NCBI RefSeq assembly: GCF_000144645.1
Contig: NC_014377.1
Location: 372,001-436,000, forward strand
Source of the DNA: Thermosediminibacter oceani DSM 16646
GTDB taxonomy: Bacteria > Bacillota > Thermosediminibacteria > Thermosediminibacterales > Thermosediminibacteraceae
Length of the DNA stretch: 64,000 nt
Direction of reading: 5' to 3'
Below the pieces are notes generated by a model. It worked only from the letters and a program-made list of their open reading frames with translations, did no database searches and had not been told where the DNA came from. Both the position numbers and the translations under genes were made by a program. Shown piece after piece: positions 1 to 9,001 of the stretch; the first letter of the stretch is position 1; each line of letters begins with the position of its first letter.

Positions 1-825
1 CGCAGTTTAAAAAACATGCAGGATATATTAAAACAGGCGGAGCAGCTTACCCTCCAGATGGGGGTGGCGCTCAACTTCTTAAAGGGCAACCTGCTGGACC
101 TCTCGGAAAAGCTGACGGACATAAACCAAAAACAGGCCATTGCCGCCCAAATAATAAAAGCTCAGGAAGAGGAGCGCAAATTTATAGCCCGGGAAATCCA
201 CGACGGGCCGGCCCAGACAATGGCCAACGTTCTGCTTCAGGTGGATGTATGCGAGAAGCTCTACGAAAAGGATTCGGACAGGGCCAGGAAGGAATTGAGG
301 GACTTAAAGGAACTGGTCAGGAACTGCATCAGGGAAATGAGGAAGATAATATTCAATCTAAGACCGGCGGCGCTGGACGACCTGGGATTGGAGGCCGTTA
401 CCAGAAGATACTGCGCCGAGTTCCAGGAGGACACGGGCATTTCTGTAGACCTGTCGATAATTGGAGATAAGAGGAGGCTGGATTCCACAGTTGAAATAAC
501 CCTTTTTCGGGTTATCCAAGAAGCTCTCAGCAATGTAAAAAAGCATGCCGGTGCCAAAAATGTGTCGGTAAAGCTCGAATTCGCATCGGATGTGGTAAAC
601 TTGCGTATCGAGGACGACGGCGTAGGTTTCGAATTTGAAGAAGTAAAACTGCTTTCAGAAGACAGCAAACATTTCGGCCTGGTGAATATGAGGGAAAGGG
701 TCGATCTCCTGAAGGGTACGATCAAGATCAAGTCTGAACCAGGCCGCGGAACCGGCATTTACATTTCTATACCCCTGAGCGAAAGGAGGAATTTAAATGT
801 CAAAGATTTCCGTGGTTCTGGCTGA
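1..825 (+). CDS. degS: Sensor histidine kinase DegS, 5' end outside window
   Basis: Cytoplasmic histidine kinase that phosphorylates the response regulator encoded directly downstream. From the first ATG at 16, a coiled-coil N-terminus leads into a HisKA_3 dimerisation motif REIHDGPAQ with the phospho-accepting His near residue 62. A GHKL ATPase domain follows, with N box EALSNVKKHA and G1 box DDGVGF. There is no transmembrane segment, as in Bacillus DegS. The frame stays open from base 1 to the ATG at 16 and no ribosome binding site is visible before it. DegS proteins are usually about 380 residues, so the gene very probably starts upstream of the window. Its 3' end overlaps degU by 29 bases, which suggests translational coupling. 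Confidence 0.9.
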   Translation, partial: RSLKNMQDILKQAEQLTLQMGVALNFLKGNLLDLSEKLTDINQKQAIAAQIIKAQEEERKFIAREIHDGPAQTMANVLLQVDVCEKLYEKDSDRARKELRDLKELVRNCIREMRKIIFNLRPAALDDLGLEAVTRRYCAEFQEDTGISVDLSIIGDKRRLDSTVEITLFRVIQEALSNVKKHAGAKNVSVKLEFASDVVNLRIEDDGVGFEFEEVKLLSEDSKHFGLVNMRERVDLLKGTIKIKSEPGRGTGIYISIPLSERRNLNVKDFRGSG

Positions 826-1438
826 TGACCATGTGCTGGTGCGCAAGGGCCTGAAAAAGATCTTGGAAATGGAAAGCGACATTGAAGTGGTAGGAGAGGC
901 ATCCAACGGCCTGGAAGCCGTCGAAGAGGTCAGGACCAAGGCTCCCGACGTGGTGCTGATGGACATTAATATGCCCAAACTCAACGGCGTGGAAGCGACG
1001 CGGGTGCTGAAAAAGGAAAGCCTGAAGACAAAAGTCATCATCCTGACCATCTACGATGATAGAGAATACCTGCTGGAACTTTTAAAGACCGGTATATCCG
1101 GGTACATTTTGAAAGACATAGATCCCCAGGCTCTGGTAGAAGCGGTTAGGGCGGTGAGCAGGGGAGAGACTTACATACAGCCGACCCTTACCCGCGCATT
1201 GATCGCCGAGTACAACCGGCTGAGCCAGCCGATATCCAGGGCCAGCCGGCCGCTGACGGCTAGAGAAAAGGAAGTAATGGCATACATAGCAGAAGGCATG
1301 AGCAATATCGAGATATCCGAAAAACTGGGAATCAGCGAAAAAACCGTGAAAAACCACGTGAGCAGTATCCTCAGAAAATTGAACCTCATGGACAGGACCC
1401 AGGTGGCCGTTTATGCTCTGAAGAATAATCTGGTTTAA
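797..1438 (+). CDS. degU: Response regulator DegU (NarL/LuxR family)
   Basis: DNA-binding response regulator, 213 residues. The receiver domain shows the acidic pair ADDH at 10-11, phospho-acceptor Asp near residue 56 in VVLMDINMPK and the conserved Lys in YILKDI. A C-terminal LuxR-type helix-turn-helix spans roughly residues 145-210 (LTAREKEVMAYIAEGMSNIEI). The ATG at 797 follows an AAAGGAGG site at about 782-789. It overlaps the kinase gene, so the two form an operon. In relatives DegU controls competence, motility and exoenzymes; its targets here are not visible. Confidence 0.93.
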   Translation: MSKISVVLADDHVLVRKGLKKILEMESDIEVVGEASNGLEAVEEVRTKAPDVVLMDINMPKLNGVEATRVLKKESLKTKVIILTIYDDREYLLELLKTGISGYILKDIDPQALVEAVRAVSRGETYIQPTLTRALIAEYNRLSQPISRASRPLTAREKEVMAYIAEGMSNIEISEKLGISEKTVKNHVSSILRKLNLMDRTQVAVYALKNNLV

Positions 1439-1504
1439 GCACAAAAAAAGTCCCTCCCGAATAAATATAGACTTATAAGGGTTTATCTAAGGGGAGGGAT
1501 TGAG

Positions 1505-1960
1505 GTGCCGGCCGTAGGGGAAAAACTGGATCCCGCGCTTGCCATCCTGATGGTCTTTGCGGTTATAGGTATCTACCGGGTTTTGGAACTTTTGGCAATC
1601 AGTTTTTTCGGTCAAACCACGTCGAGACGAAAACCAAAAATTGTGTTGATCGTGAGGGACATGGAGGAGAAAATAGAGGGAATCATCAGGAGCCTGGCAA
1701 GGCGGAGTATTTTTGAGAATTCGGAGACGGTGGTGGTCGTCGATGAGGGCTCGATGGATGGTACGCTTGAAATTTTAAAGAGGCTTTCGTCAGAATTCGG
1801 GTTTGAAATTGCGGAAAAATGTAGGCTGGATTTTCAAAAATCGCCATTTACCGTGTTATTGGACTGCTGTAGGCTCGAACCTAGAGAAATAGAGGCTTTC
1901 CTCGGATGTTTCACTTCGCCGAAAAAAGTCGAAATGGGTCTGAAATCCTATGAAAATTAG
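1505..1960 (+). CDS. Small membrane-anchored protein with a glycosyltransferase-2-like segment
   Basis: Hypothetical protein of 151 residues with a GTG start after a GGGGAGGG site. Residues about 13-35 form one transmembrane helix. The soluble part contains VDEGSMDGTLEILKRL, which resembles the DxGSxDGT nucleotide-sugar motif of family 2 glycosyltransferases, but the protein is too short to be a complete enzyme. An imperfect inverted repeat (TCCCTCCC near 1451 and GGGAGGGA near 1493) lies just upstream. It follows degSU in the same direction and may be co-transcribed. Function unknown. Confidence 0.6.
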   Translation: MPAVGEKLDPALAILMVFAVIGIYRVLELLAISFFGQTTSRRKPKIVLIVRDMEEKIEGIIRSLARRSIFENSETVVVVDEGSMDGTLEILKRLSSEFGFEIAEKCRLDFQKSPFTVLLDCCRLEPREIEAFLGCFTSPKKVEMGLKSYEN

Positions 1961-2076
1961 GACAACTGTTTGATTTTAAAAATGTTGTCGAACGAGTATA
2001 ATAATGCTTGTAAAGCCCTATTCTTTCTCAAAGTTTACCCCTTAGTTCTTTTGTGCCCCCCTTTCTTTCTTGGTAT

Positions 2077-2105
2077 GGCCCTGAGAAAAAAAGGGTCTTT
2101 TTTTT
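2077..2105 (+). terminator. Rho-independent terminator after the degSU region
   Basis: A short stem GCCCT/AGGGT around an A-rich loop is followed by eight T residues. It lies in the 237-base gap between 1960 and 2198 and separates the degSU group from the diguanylate cyclase gene. Confidence 0.5.
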
Positions 2106-2149
2106 ATACAAAAAAAGGATATGCACTATTCGTGTAGAATAATATACAC

Positions 2150-2155
2150 TATAAT
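2150..2155 (+). promoter_or_regulatory. -10 box TATAAT for the diguanylate cyclase gene
   Basis: A perfect TATAAT lies about 43 bases before the ATG at 2198 with no clear -35 partner. It overlaps a GTGTA/TACAC inverted repeat (about 2132-2149) that could be an operator. The AT-rich stretch with ACACTATA resembles the operator region of the GntR gene at 23146, but a shared regulator is only a guess. Confidence 0.35.
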
Positions 2156-2197
2156 ATTTACCAATAATAATTATCGGCGGGGGCACGGGGGATAGAT

Positions 2198-3910
2198 ATG
2201 ATATCAAGGGCTCGATATACAAATGTGCTTGGCATTGTGGGAACGGGGCTTTTGATAATCTTTATTGCTTTATACGGCTTTGAACTGAGACAACCCTGGT
2301 GGCAGTATCTGTTATTTCTCCTTTTTATGTTTATATCAGAGATTAACGCTATTCAGTTCAACAACACCTACCTCACCATGGAGTTCGGCTTTATATACGC
2401 GGCGATTTTCATCTTTGGATTCATTCCTGCAGCGGTTATGAAGGCCATCAGCACCCTTTTGAGCCAGGGATACATAAGGTACAACAATGGCAATCTACGG
2501 GAAACCCTGGATCTGATTTGTTTTAACGTGGGCCAGTATATGATCAGCTTTTTCGGAGGTGCCGGAGCATACTTACTTTTAAAAAGAACTGGGCTGACCG
2601 AGGCTTTTGCACAGGCAGTGGGTATTTTCATATATTTTATCATCAACAACCTGCTGGTAGAGATTTACGTAACCTTCGGGACCGGAGACAACACTTTTCG
2701 CAAGTCGCTGAGGTCCCTGTGCGCCGACCTCACCACCTATGCCATTTCCGTGCCCGGAGGTCTATTGATGGTCGAGCTTTATCGGTATTTCGATTATTAT
2801 CATCATAGTTTTCCGCACCTTAGGTTCCTGGCGGTACTTCTCGGACTTATTCCTTATATTGTTCTTGTGTATATATATAAAATCTACATGGGCTTGATCA
2901 CTACCAACCGGGAGCTTACAGCCCTTTACGATGTAGCGGCGACCATGACCTCAACTTTAAATACCCAGGAAGTACTGAGGATAATCTTCGATTCGGTGAA
3001 GAACGTCGCTCCCTGGGACACCATCAGCCTTTTCGTATACCAGCAGGACGCACTGGTGCCCTTGATGTACGAGGGGTTTTACAGCGATTCGATAAAGGAT
3101 TTCAGGCTTAAACCCGGCGAGGGAATAACCGGCAGTACACTTGTGAGCGGAAGAGGTGAAATAATAAACAACTATAAAAAAGATTCCAGATTCCGCGATG
3201 ATCCCGGATTGCCGCCCAATACCAAATCAGTCATGTCGGTGCCGATGATCAACAACAACGAAATAATCGGCGCCATAACACTAACCTCCAATAAGAAAAA
3301 CGCGTATAATAGCAAACACCTGAAAATAATGAGCATTCTGGCAAATCAAGCAACCGTTGCCATAAGCAATGCCAGGCTTTTCGACAAGACAAGCAAGCTG
3401 GCCGTCACCGACAGCTTGACCAGGCTTTACAATCTACGGTACATTTACGAAGAGCTGGAAAGGATGGTCAACCGGGTTAAGAACAACGGTGGGGTGTTTA
3501 GCCTGATAATAATAGACATCGATCATTTCAAGTCCTACAACGACAGGTACGGCCACCTGGTGGGGGACAGCATATTAAAGAAACTTGCCGAAGTCCTGAA
3601 GGACAACGTGAGGGACAACGATATAGTGGGCCGCTACGGGGGAGAAGAATTCGTCATTATACTACCGGATACTCCGGGTGCTGAGGCTTATGCTATTGCC
3701 GAGAGGATAAGGGAGGTAGTGGAAAGCACCGAATTCGCCCAGACGGATACGGGAAAAAAGATATTCATAACAATAAGCGCAGGAGTGGCATCCTGTCCCG
3801 ACGACGCCCTGACCGTTAAGGAACTGGTGCGCAAGGCTGACCAAGCTTTACTCTTTGGCGCTAAGCAGAAAGGCAGGAACAGAGTGGTAGAATTCAAAAA
3901 AATGAATTGA
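2198..3910 (+). CDS. Membrane-bound GAF-GGDEF diguanylate cyclase
   Basis: Predicted to make cyclic di-GMP from two GTP. The 570-residue protein has about six to eight N-terminal transmembrane segments (residues about 10-230, MASE-like sensor). A GAF domain follows (about 245-395, containing PGEGITGSTLVSGRGEIINN), then a GGDEF domain (about 405-565). The catalytic signature reads RYGGEEFVII, an active GGEEF form, with the metal/substrate motif IDIDHFKSYND before it. ATG at 2198 follows a GGGGGAT site. It is the only cyclase seen here; an HD-GYP phosphodiesterase is encoded on the integrated element at 44401. Confidence 0.9.
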   Translation: MISRARYTNVLGIVGTGLLIIFIALYGFELRQPWWQYLLFLLFMFISEINAIQFNNTYLTMEFGFIYAAIFIFGFIPAAVMKAISTLLSQGYIRYNNGNLRETLDLICFNVGQYMISFFGGAGAYLLLKRTGLTEAFAQAVGIFIYFIINNLLVEIYVTFGTGDNTFRKSLRSLCADLTTYAISVPGGLLMVELYRYFDYYHHSFPHLRFLAVLLGLIPYIVLVYIYKIYMGLITTNRELTALYDVAATMTSTLNTQEVLRIIFDSVKNVAPWDTISLFVYQQDALVPLMYEGFYSDSIKDFRLKPGEGITGSTLVSGRGEIINNYKKDSRFRDDPGLPPNTKSVMSVPMINNNEIIGAITLTSNKKNAYNSKHLKIMSILANQATVAISNARLFDKTSKLAVTDSLTRLYNLRYIYEELERMVNRVKNNGGVFSLIIIDIDHFKSYNDRYGHLVGDSILKKLAEVLKDNVRDNDIVGRYGGEEFVIILPDTPGAEAYAIAERIREVVESTEFAQTDTGKKIFITISAGVASCPDDALTVKELVRKADQALLFGAKQKGRNRVVEFKKMN

Positions 3911-3924
3911 ATAAAAATTTTTTC

Positions 3925-3948
3925 GCCCCTCTTCCGGGGCTTTTTTTG
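3925..3948 (+). terminator. Rho-independent terminator
   Basis: A perfect GCCCC/GGGGC stem with loop TCTTCC is followed by seven T residues, directly after the diguanylate cyclase gene. Confidence 0.85.
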
Positions 3949-4012
3949 TTGTTGCATGGTGATGGCAAAAATGATATAAAAGTGTAAGAAAGTTTGTGAT
4001 GAGGTGCTTTTG

Positions 4013-6202
4013 ATGGTAGAGCTCGAGGGAATTGTAGAAAGGATCACCTACTATAACGAGGAAAATTTTTTCACCGTGGCGAGAGTCCAAGTTAGGGATA
4101 CCGATGAAATAGTGACCGCCGTGGGATATTTCCCTTCCCTGGAAGTGGGGGAGGTGCTGAGGCTCAGGGGCCGCTGGGTCATGCATGAAAAGCACGGCTG
4201 CCAGCTCAAAATAGAATCCTACGAGACCCTGGTGCCCGCCACGGTGAGGGAAATAGAAAACTACCTGGCCTCCGGAGCGATAAAGGGCATAGGCCCCGCT
4301 ACCGCCAAAAAGATCGTAGAGAGGTTCGGAGAAAACACCCTCGAGATAATGTCTTCATCGCCCCACAGGCTTATGGAAATAGCGGGAATAGGGCAAAAGC
4401 GCCTCGAAATGATAGTCCGCTCCTTTGCCGAGCAGAAGGAAACCCGGGAAATAATGCTATTTCTGCAGCAGTACGGCATCGGTCCCGGTGTGGCCGTAAA
4501 GGTGTATAAAGCCTATAAGGAAAAGGCCATAGAGGTGGTAAAGCAAAACCCTTACAGGCTTGCCGATGAGGTCTACGGCATCGGGTTTAAGACCGCCGAT
4601 AAGATAGCCCGGATGATGGGTATTGAAATGGATTCGCCGGAGCGGCTGGCCGCCGGGGTCAAATATGCCCTTCACCGGGCGGCCGACGAGGGCCACGTAT
4701 TTCTTCCCGAAAAGGAGCTTTTAAAGAGGGCGTCTTCCCTGATGGAGGTAGACGAGGACCGGATAAGCGAGGTACTGCCGGCTCTCGAGGAAAAGGGAGA
4801 CATAGTGGCGGATGGCCCGCCTGAAAAACGGGAAGTTTACCTTGCGCCCTTTTACGTATCCGAGAAATCCGTGGCCAGGAAGTTATTCCTCCTGGCAGGC
4901 CTGGGCGAAACCCGGTCTTTAGAAGTGACTCCAGAAGAGATAAGCGAGATAGAGGAAAGGTGCGGTATAAAACTTGCCGCAAGACAGCGGGAAGCCATCG
5001 AAAAAGCCGCCTCGTCCGGGGTTCTGGTCATCACCGGTGGCCCCGGCACCGGAAAGACCACAGTAATACGGTGCCTCATCGAGTTTTTCCAAGGGCGGAA
5101 TTTGAAAGTGGTACTGGCGGCACCGACGGGAAGGGCCGCCAAGCGGATGACCGAGGCCACGGGGATGGAAGCCAAGACCATCCACCGCCTGCTGGAATAC
5201 AAGGCTTACGGCGAAGGCGGCATGGCCTTCGGCAGAAACCGGGATAATCCCCTGGACGAAGATGTGGTAATAATCGATGAGACTTCCATGGTGGATATAA
5301 TCATGATGCACCACCTGCTCTCCGCTTTGAAGCCCTTTGCAAGGCTGGTGCTGGTCGGCGATAAGGATCAGCTGCCTTCGGTGGGGCCAGGGAGTGTGCT
5401 GCGGGAGATAATCGATAGCGGCCGAATTCCGGTGGTCATGCTGGACGAGATTTTCCGCCAGGCCAGGGAGAGCATGATCGTGGTGAATGCCCACCGGATA
5501 AACAGGGGCCTTTTTCCGTACCTGAACGTGAAAGGCAGGGATTTTTACTTTGAGCAGGCCGTCGAGCCCGAGGAAGTACTGAATAAAACCCTGGATCTGG
5601 TGTGCACGAGGCTTCCCAGGTTCGGCGGTTATGACCCTATGGAGGACATCCAGGTTATAACGCCCATGAAGAAGACCCCGGTGGGGGTGCTTTCCCTCAA
5701 CCTGCAGCTGCAGGAAAGACTGAATCCTCCGGCGCCGGGGAAAAAGGAGTTCCCCTTCAGATCTTTTGTGTTCCGCGAAGGGGATAGGGTGATGCAGATA
5801 AAGAACAACTATGAGAAAGAAGTATTTAACGGCGACCTTGGCCGAATAGTTGAGATAGATGAAGATGAGGGGGTTTTGGTATCCTTTCCCGACGCCCGCG
5901 GAGAGAGGACCTTAATCTACGCGGGCGAGGAACTGGAGGAACTTTCCCTGGCCTACGCCCTGTCGGTGCATAAAAGCCAGGGCAGCGAGTTTCCCGTGGT
6001 GGTTATGCCGGTGACCACCCAGCACTTCGTCATGCTCCAGCGAAACCTCCTCTATACCGCCATAACCAGAGCCAGAAAGCTAATGGTGCTTGTCGGCTCC
6101 AAGGAAGCCCTGGCCATCGCAGTGCGCAACAGCAGGGCGGCCATGAGGTACAGCCGCTTGGCCGAAAGGATAGCCCGGGAATTCGAAGAAAGTTTGCTGT
6201 AA
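4013..6202 (+). CDS. recD2: RecD2-type 5'-3' DNA helicase
   Basis: ATP-dependent SF1B helicase of the RecD2/TraA family, which acts in DNA repair outside RecBCD. The N-terminal part has tandem helix-hairpin-helix segments (IKGIGPATAKKIVERFG, IAGIGQKRLEMIV, YGIGFKTADKIA). Walker A GGPGTGKTT lies near residue 342, Walker B VVIIDETSMVD near 418, and the UvrD-C-like motif ALSVHKSQGSEF near 650. Of the possible starts, ATG 4013 is preferred because GAGGTG (4001-4006) lies six bases before it; the GTG at 4004 is part of that site. About 729 residues, as expected. It stands alone between two terminators. Confidence 0.93.
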   Translation: MVELEGIVERITYYNEENFFTVARVQVRDTDEIVTAVGYFPSLEVGEVLRLRGRWVMHEKHGCQLKIESYETLVPATVREIENYLASGAIKGIGPATAKKIVERFGENTLEIMSSSPHRLMEIAGIGQKRLEMIVRSFAEQKETREIMLFLQQYGIGPGVAVKVYKAYKEKAIEVVKQNPYRLADEVYGIGFKTADKIARMMGIEMDSPERLAAGVKYALHRAADEGHVFLPEKELLKRASSLMEVDEDRISEVLPALEEKGDIVADGPPEKREVYLAPFYVSEKSVARKLFLLAGLGETRSLEVTPEEISEIEERCGIKLAARQREAIEKAASSGVLVITGGPGTGKTTVIRCLIEFFQGRNLKVVLAAPTGRAAKRMTEATGMEAKTIHRLLEYKAYGEGGMAFGRNRDNPLDEDVVIIDETSMVDIIMMHHLLSALKPFARLVLVGDKDQLPSVGPGSVLREIIDSGRIPVVMLDEIFRQARESMIVVNAHRINRGLFPYLNVKGRDFYFEQAVEPEEVLNKTLDLVCTRLPRFGGYDPMEDIQVITPMKKTPVGVLSLNLQLQERLNPPAPGKKEFPFRSFVFREGDRVMQIKNNYEKEVFNGDLGRIVEIDEDEGVLVSFPDARGERTLIYAGEELEELSLAYALSVHKSQGSEFPVVVMPVTTQHFVMLQRNLLYTAITRARKLMVLVGSKEALAIAVRNSRAAMRYSRLAERIAREFEESLL

Positions 6203-6293
6203 ATGGGGGCGACATGTTTTTTCGGGGCTGGTTCTTTAGTAGGGAAGGAAATACCGTAAGGCGAAAACATATAAACAGGAATAGCTTTTATAC

Positions 6294-6323
6294 GAGGGCG
6301 ATCTGAAAAAGCCCTCTTTTTTT
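6294..6323 (+). terminator. Rho-independent terminator after recD2
   Basis: GAGGGC/GCCCTC stem with an 11-base loop followed by seven T residues. It closes the recD2 unit in the 299-base gap before the catabolic cluster. Confidence 0.85.
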
Positions 6324-6387
6324 ACTTTTATTAGGTTTGGCTAGAGATAAAGAGGGGTTATATTCATCTATAATAAATAATTTTTGA

Positions 6388-6490
6388 TAATATCGAACGC
6401 TTTTGCCTGCGGTCTAGCAGGAAAAATAAAAAGTATTGACGAATAATTAAATAAAAAAATATCGAATAACATTCTATAATGTCGAACGAA
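6388..6490 (+). promoter_or_regulatory. Promoter/operator region of the catabolic cluster
   Basis: A perfect -10 box TATAAT lies at 6475-6480. The best -35-like element, TTGACG at 6436-6441, is too far away for direct use, so activator help is plausible. A repeated TATCGAA/TGTCGAA motif occurs three times in one orientation, at 6391, 6460 and 6480, flanking the -10 box. The IclR regulator encoded at 17182 is a natural candidate to bind here, but that is inferred from context only. Confidence 0.4.
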
Positions 6491-6501
6491 GGTGGTTGCA
6501 G

Positions 6502-7302
6502 GTGGATATCAGGGATTTTCTCTTCGCCCCTCTAACTGGTCGCACTTTTATGTTGGAAATAACAGCCAGGCAACGGGGAGTGCTGGCTGGCACCGACAGG
6601 CTGCAAAAAATAGCTCAGGAATTGGGACTGAAGCTCGAAGACCTGTCTCCTGACGGCACAAAGATGGCAGAAGGCTCATGTATATGCCGGGCCCGGGGCG
6701 ATGCGTGGCAGGTGGCGCGTGCTGAAGAGCAGCTCTTGGGAGTTATCGGCAAGGCATCGGGTGTAGCCACGGCGGCAGCCGAGATGGTGTATCAAGCCCG
6801 AAGCAGGGCGCGCGTTGTCTGCGGTGCTTGGAAGAAAGTACCTCCTGAGGTGAGGCACGACTTGCGCCAGGCCATAGCCACGGGAGGCGCGGGAATCCGC
6901 ATTGTGGATGAGCCTTTCGTGTACCTCGATAAGAATTATGTCCGCATGTTCGGAGGTGTGGGCCCGGCGGTCCGCAGAGCCCGGGAGCTGGAGGGGAGGG
7001 TAGTGGTGGTTCAGCTGCGGGGCGAAGAGGCATCCCTGGCAGAAGAAGCCGTAGAAGCCGCTGCGGAAGGAGCCCATATACTTATGGTGGATACTGGTAG
7101 GCTGCAAGATCTGGTGCTGGTAAGGGATGTAGCTTCGAAAAAAGGCTTTCGTGAAAAGATAAGGCTGGCCTTCAGCGGGGGTGTCGTAAAGGATGAACTG
7201 GACGAGATCATTGCTGCGGGTGCCGACATTGTGGATGTAGGCCGGGCTATCATCGATGCCCCTTTGCTGGACTTCACCCTGGATGTTAAAAAATTGGAGT
7301 GA
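6502..7302 (+). CDS. Quinolinate phosphoribosyltransferase-like (NadC/ModD-like) protein
   Basis: About 266 residues with the overall NadC/ModD layout. An N-terminal domain holds GVLAGTDRLQKIAQELG. A barrel follows with SGVATAAAEMVYQAR, EGAHILMVDTG, LAFSGGV and GADIVDVGRAIIDAPLLDFTLDV. The conserved quinolinate-binding TRKTxPG segment is replaced by AWKKVPP, so the usual reaction is doubtful; ModD proteins diverge in a similar way. GTG at 6502 is favoured over TTG 6496 because AAGGTGG at 6489-6495 is correctly spaced for it. It is followed six bases later by a MoCF-domain gene, which suggests a role in molybdenum/tungsten or pyridine-cofactor chemistry rather than general NAD synthesis. Confidence 0.65.
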   Translation: MDIRDFLFAPLTGRTFMLEITARQRGVLAGTDRLQKIAQELGLKLEDLSPDGTKMAEGSCICRARGDAWQVARAEEQLLGVIGKASGVATAAAEMVYQARSRARVVCGAWKKVPPEVRHDLRQAIATGGAGIRIVDEPFVYLDKNYVRMFGGVGPAVRRARELEGRVVVVQLRGEEASLAEEAVEAAAEGAHILMVDTGRLQDLVLVRDVASKKGFREKIRLAFSGGVVKDELDEIIAAGADIVDVGRAIIDAPLLDFTLDVKKLE

Positions 7303-7307
7303 AAACG

Positions 7308-8231
7308 ATGGAATGGGATTTGCTGGAGAAAACTACCTTTTGGGTTGAAAATGTAGATCTTCGCGGAGCCGACTTGGGGCAGGTGGCTGCTGCGGCGGCA
7401 AAGGCTTTAGGTCTTGACGCTCACGAGGTAATGGTAGTGGACGTGCGGCCGGGCCTGGTGGCCTTTGATGTCTTGCGCCGCCGGGTACAGGCGGAATCCG
7501 TAGCCGGCAGGGAAGGGGAGATTTTAAAACGGCTTCAAGAAGTGCCGGGTGTAATTTTAGGGCCGAAGGCTGGAGTGCACTCGGAAGGAGTATTGGGGCT
7601 GATTGCCCTGAAACCCGATGAGGCGCAAGAGGTACTTTCCGCTTCAGCCCGAATGACATCTGAAATTAGCCAGGCTGTAGCGCGAAGAGCCCTGGTCTTT
7701 GCTTCAGGGAGCGAGGTGCTGGCGGGGAAAATTCGCGATACTAATTCCCCGTATCTCATTGAAGCTCTGACCGGGGCCGGTTTTCGGGCCGAATTCGGGG
7801 GAATTTTAGAAGACGATGTTGTAGCGGTGGTCAACCGGCTGGAAGGAGCCCTGGAGCGGGGGTATGGCCTCATCATTACAACCGGGGGCGTGGGGGCTGA
7901 GGATAAGGACTGTAACATAGAGGCTGTCCTTAGACTTGATCCCCGGGCCCACACGCCCTGGATACTGAAATTTACCCCCGACTATAAACGCCACTACAAG
8001 GAAGGTGTACGTATAGCCGTGGGCCGGGTGGGGATGGCGCGGCTGATAGCACTGCCGGGCCCCCATGAGGAGGTACGGCTGGCGTGCCGGGCTTTGCTGG
8101 AGGGCCTGTCTCAGGGCCTGGATGATGCCGGTTTAGCCGAGAAAATCGCTGGAGTCTTGCGTCGGCGCTGGTATGAGCGCATGGGAAAAGGAGGGAGCGA
8201 ACACCATGGATTTTCAGGCCATAGCTACTAA
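7308..8231 (+). CDS. MoCF (molybdopterin-binding)-domain protein
   Basis: About 307 residues. The C-terminal half looks like the MoCF fold of MoaB/Mog/MoeA/CinA: LVFASGSEVLAGKIRDTNSPYLIEALTGAGF, then IITTGGVGAEDKD, the conserved TTGGxG pterin-nucleotide loop, and an ALPGPHEE segment. The N-terminal about 120 residues are not recognised. ATG 7308 is chosen because GGAG at 7296-7299 is eight bases upstream; the GTG at 7299 overlaps the preceding stop. The 3' end overlaps the next gene by 26 bases. Its likely role is pyranopterin cofactor handling for the tungsten/molybdenum enzyme at 14814; this is inferred from context. Confidence 0.65.
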   Translation: MEWDLLEKTTFWVENVDLRGADLGQVAAAAAKALGLDAHEVMVVDVRPGLVAFDVLRRRVQAESVAGREGEILKRLQEVPGVILGPKAGVHSEGVLGLIALKPDEAQEVLSASARMTSEISQAVARRALVFASGSEVLAGKIRDTNSPYLIEALTGAGFRAEFGGILEDDVVAVVNRLEGALERGYGLIITTGGVGAEDKDCNIEAVLRLDPRAHTPWILKFTPDYKRHYKEGVRIAVGRVGMARLIALPGPHEEVRLACRALLEGLSQGLDDAGLAEKIAGVLRRRWYERMGKGGSEHHGFSGHSY

Positions 8232-8979
8232 TCTTTTGGAGGCAGAGGAAACCCGGAAAGCAATTGAACCTCTCACCTCTACTTACCCTAATTTAACCGT
8301 AGAGGATGCCTACCGCATCCAGCTTGCCGGAGTAGAAATGAGACTTAAACAGGGCCGGCGGGTAATAGGGAAAAAGATTGGCCTTACCAGTAAAGCCATG
8401 CAGGATCTTCTGGGAGTGAAGGAACCGGATTACGGTCATCTGCTGGACAATATGCTGCTTCTGGAGGGCGAGCCCTGCCGGAGGGAAGATTTCATTTGGC
8501 CGCGCGTTGAGGGCGAGCTGGCCTTTGTCCTGAAGGATACTTTAAAAGGTCCTGGGGTGACCATCGCCGATGTATTCCGGGCCACCGAGGGCGTAATGCC
8601 TGCCATAGAGATAGTGGATAGCCGTATCCGGGACTGGAAAATAAGCTTGGCGGATACTATAGCTGACAATGCTTCCAGCGCCCGCTTTGTACTGGGCAGC
8701 AGGATGGTGCCCATTAAAGACCTGGATTTGCGCCTTCTGGGGATGGTGCTGGAGAAAAACGGCGAAGTTGTAAGTACCGGTACGGGAGCGGCCGTATGGG
8801 GCCACCCGGCGGCAGCGGTGGCATGGCTGGCCAACAAGCTGGCTGCCTTTGATATTGCCCTGGAGGCGGGAGAGATTGTACTCTCCGGAGCAATAACTGC
8901 AGCTGTGGACGCTGCCGCTGGAGATGTGTTTACTGTGTCCTTCTACGGGCTGGGCACCCTTAATCTGCGCTTTATTTAA
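8206..8979 (+). CDS. mhpD: 2-oxopent-4-enoate hydratase / 4-oxalocrotonate decarboxylase family
   Basis: About 257 residues. It matches the MhpD/DmpE/DmpH family: [38 protein letters not shown] and [12 protein letters not shown], with the Glu residues that bind Mg. The family either hydrates 2-hydroxypenta-2,4-dienoate to 4-hydroxy-2-oxovalerate or decarboxylates 4-oxalocrotonate, and sequence alone does not separate the two. The neighbouring aldolase and dehydrogenase favour the hydratase. ATG 8206 is preferred to ATG 8173 because AAGGAGGG at 8188-8195 sits just upstream. Confidence 0.85.
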   Translation: MDFQAIATNLLEAEETRKAIEPLTSTYPNLTVEDAYRIQLAGVEMRLKQGRRVIGKKIGLTSKAMQDLLGVKEPDYGHLLDNMLLLEGEPCRREDFIWPRVEGELAFVLKDTLKGPGVTIADVFRATEGVMPAIEIVDSRIRDWKISLADTIADNASSARFVLGSRMVPIKDLDLRLLGMVLEKNGEVVSTGTGAAVWGHPAAAVAWLANKLAAFDIALEAGEIVLSGAITAAVDAAAGDVFTVSFYGLGTLNLRFI

Positions 8980-9001
8980 CCACGTAAAGGGGGTTTGTTT
9001 A

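Noticed and set aside
6436-6480. Classical -35/-10 promoter TTGACG to TATAAT
   Set aside because: The spacer is 33 bases, far too long; only the -10 box is retained.
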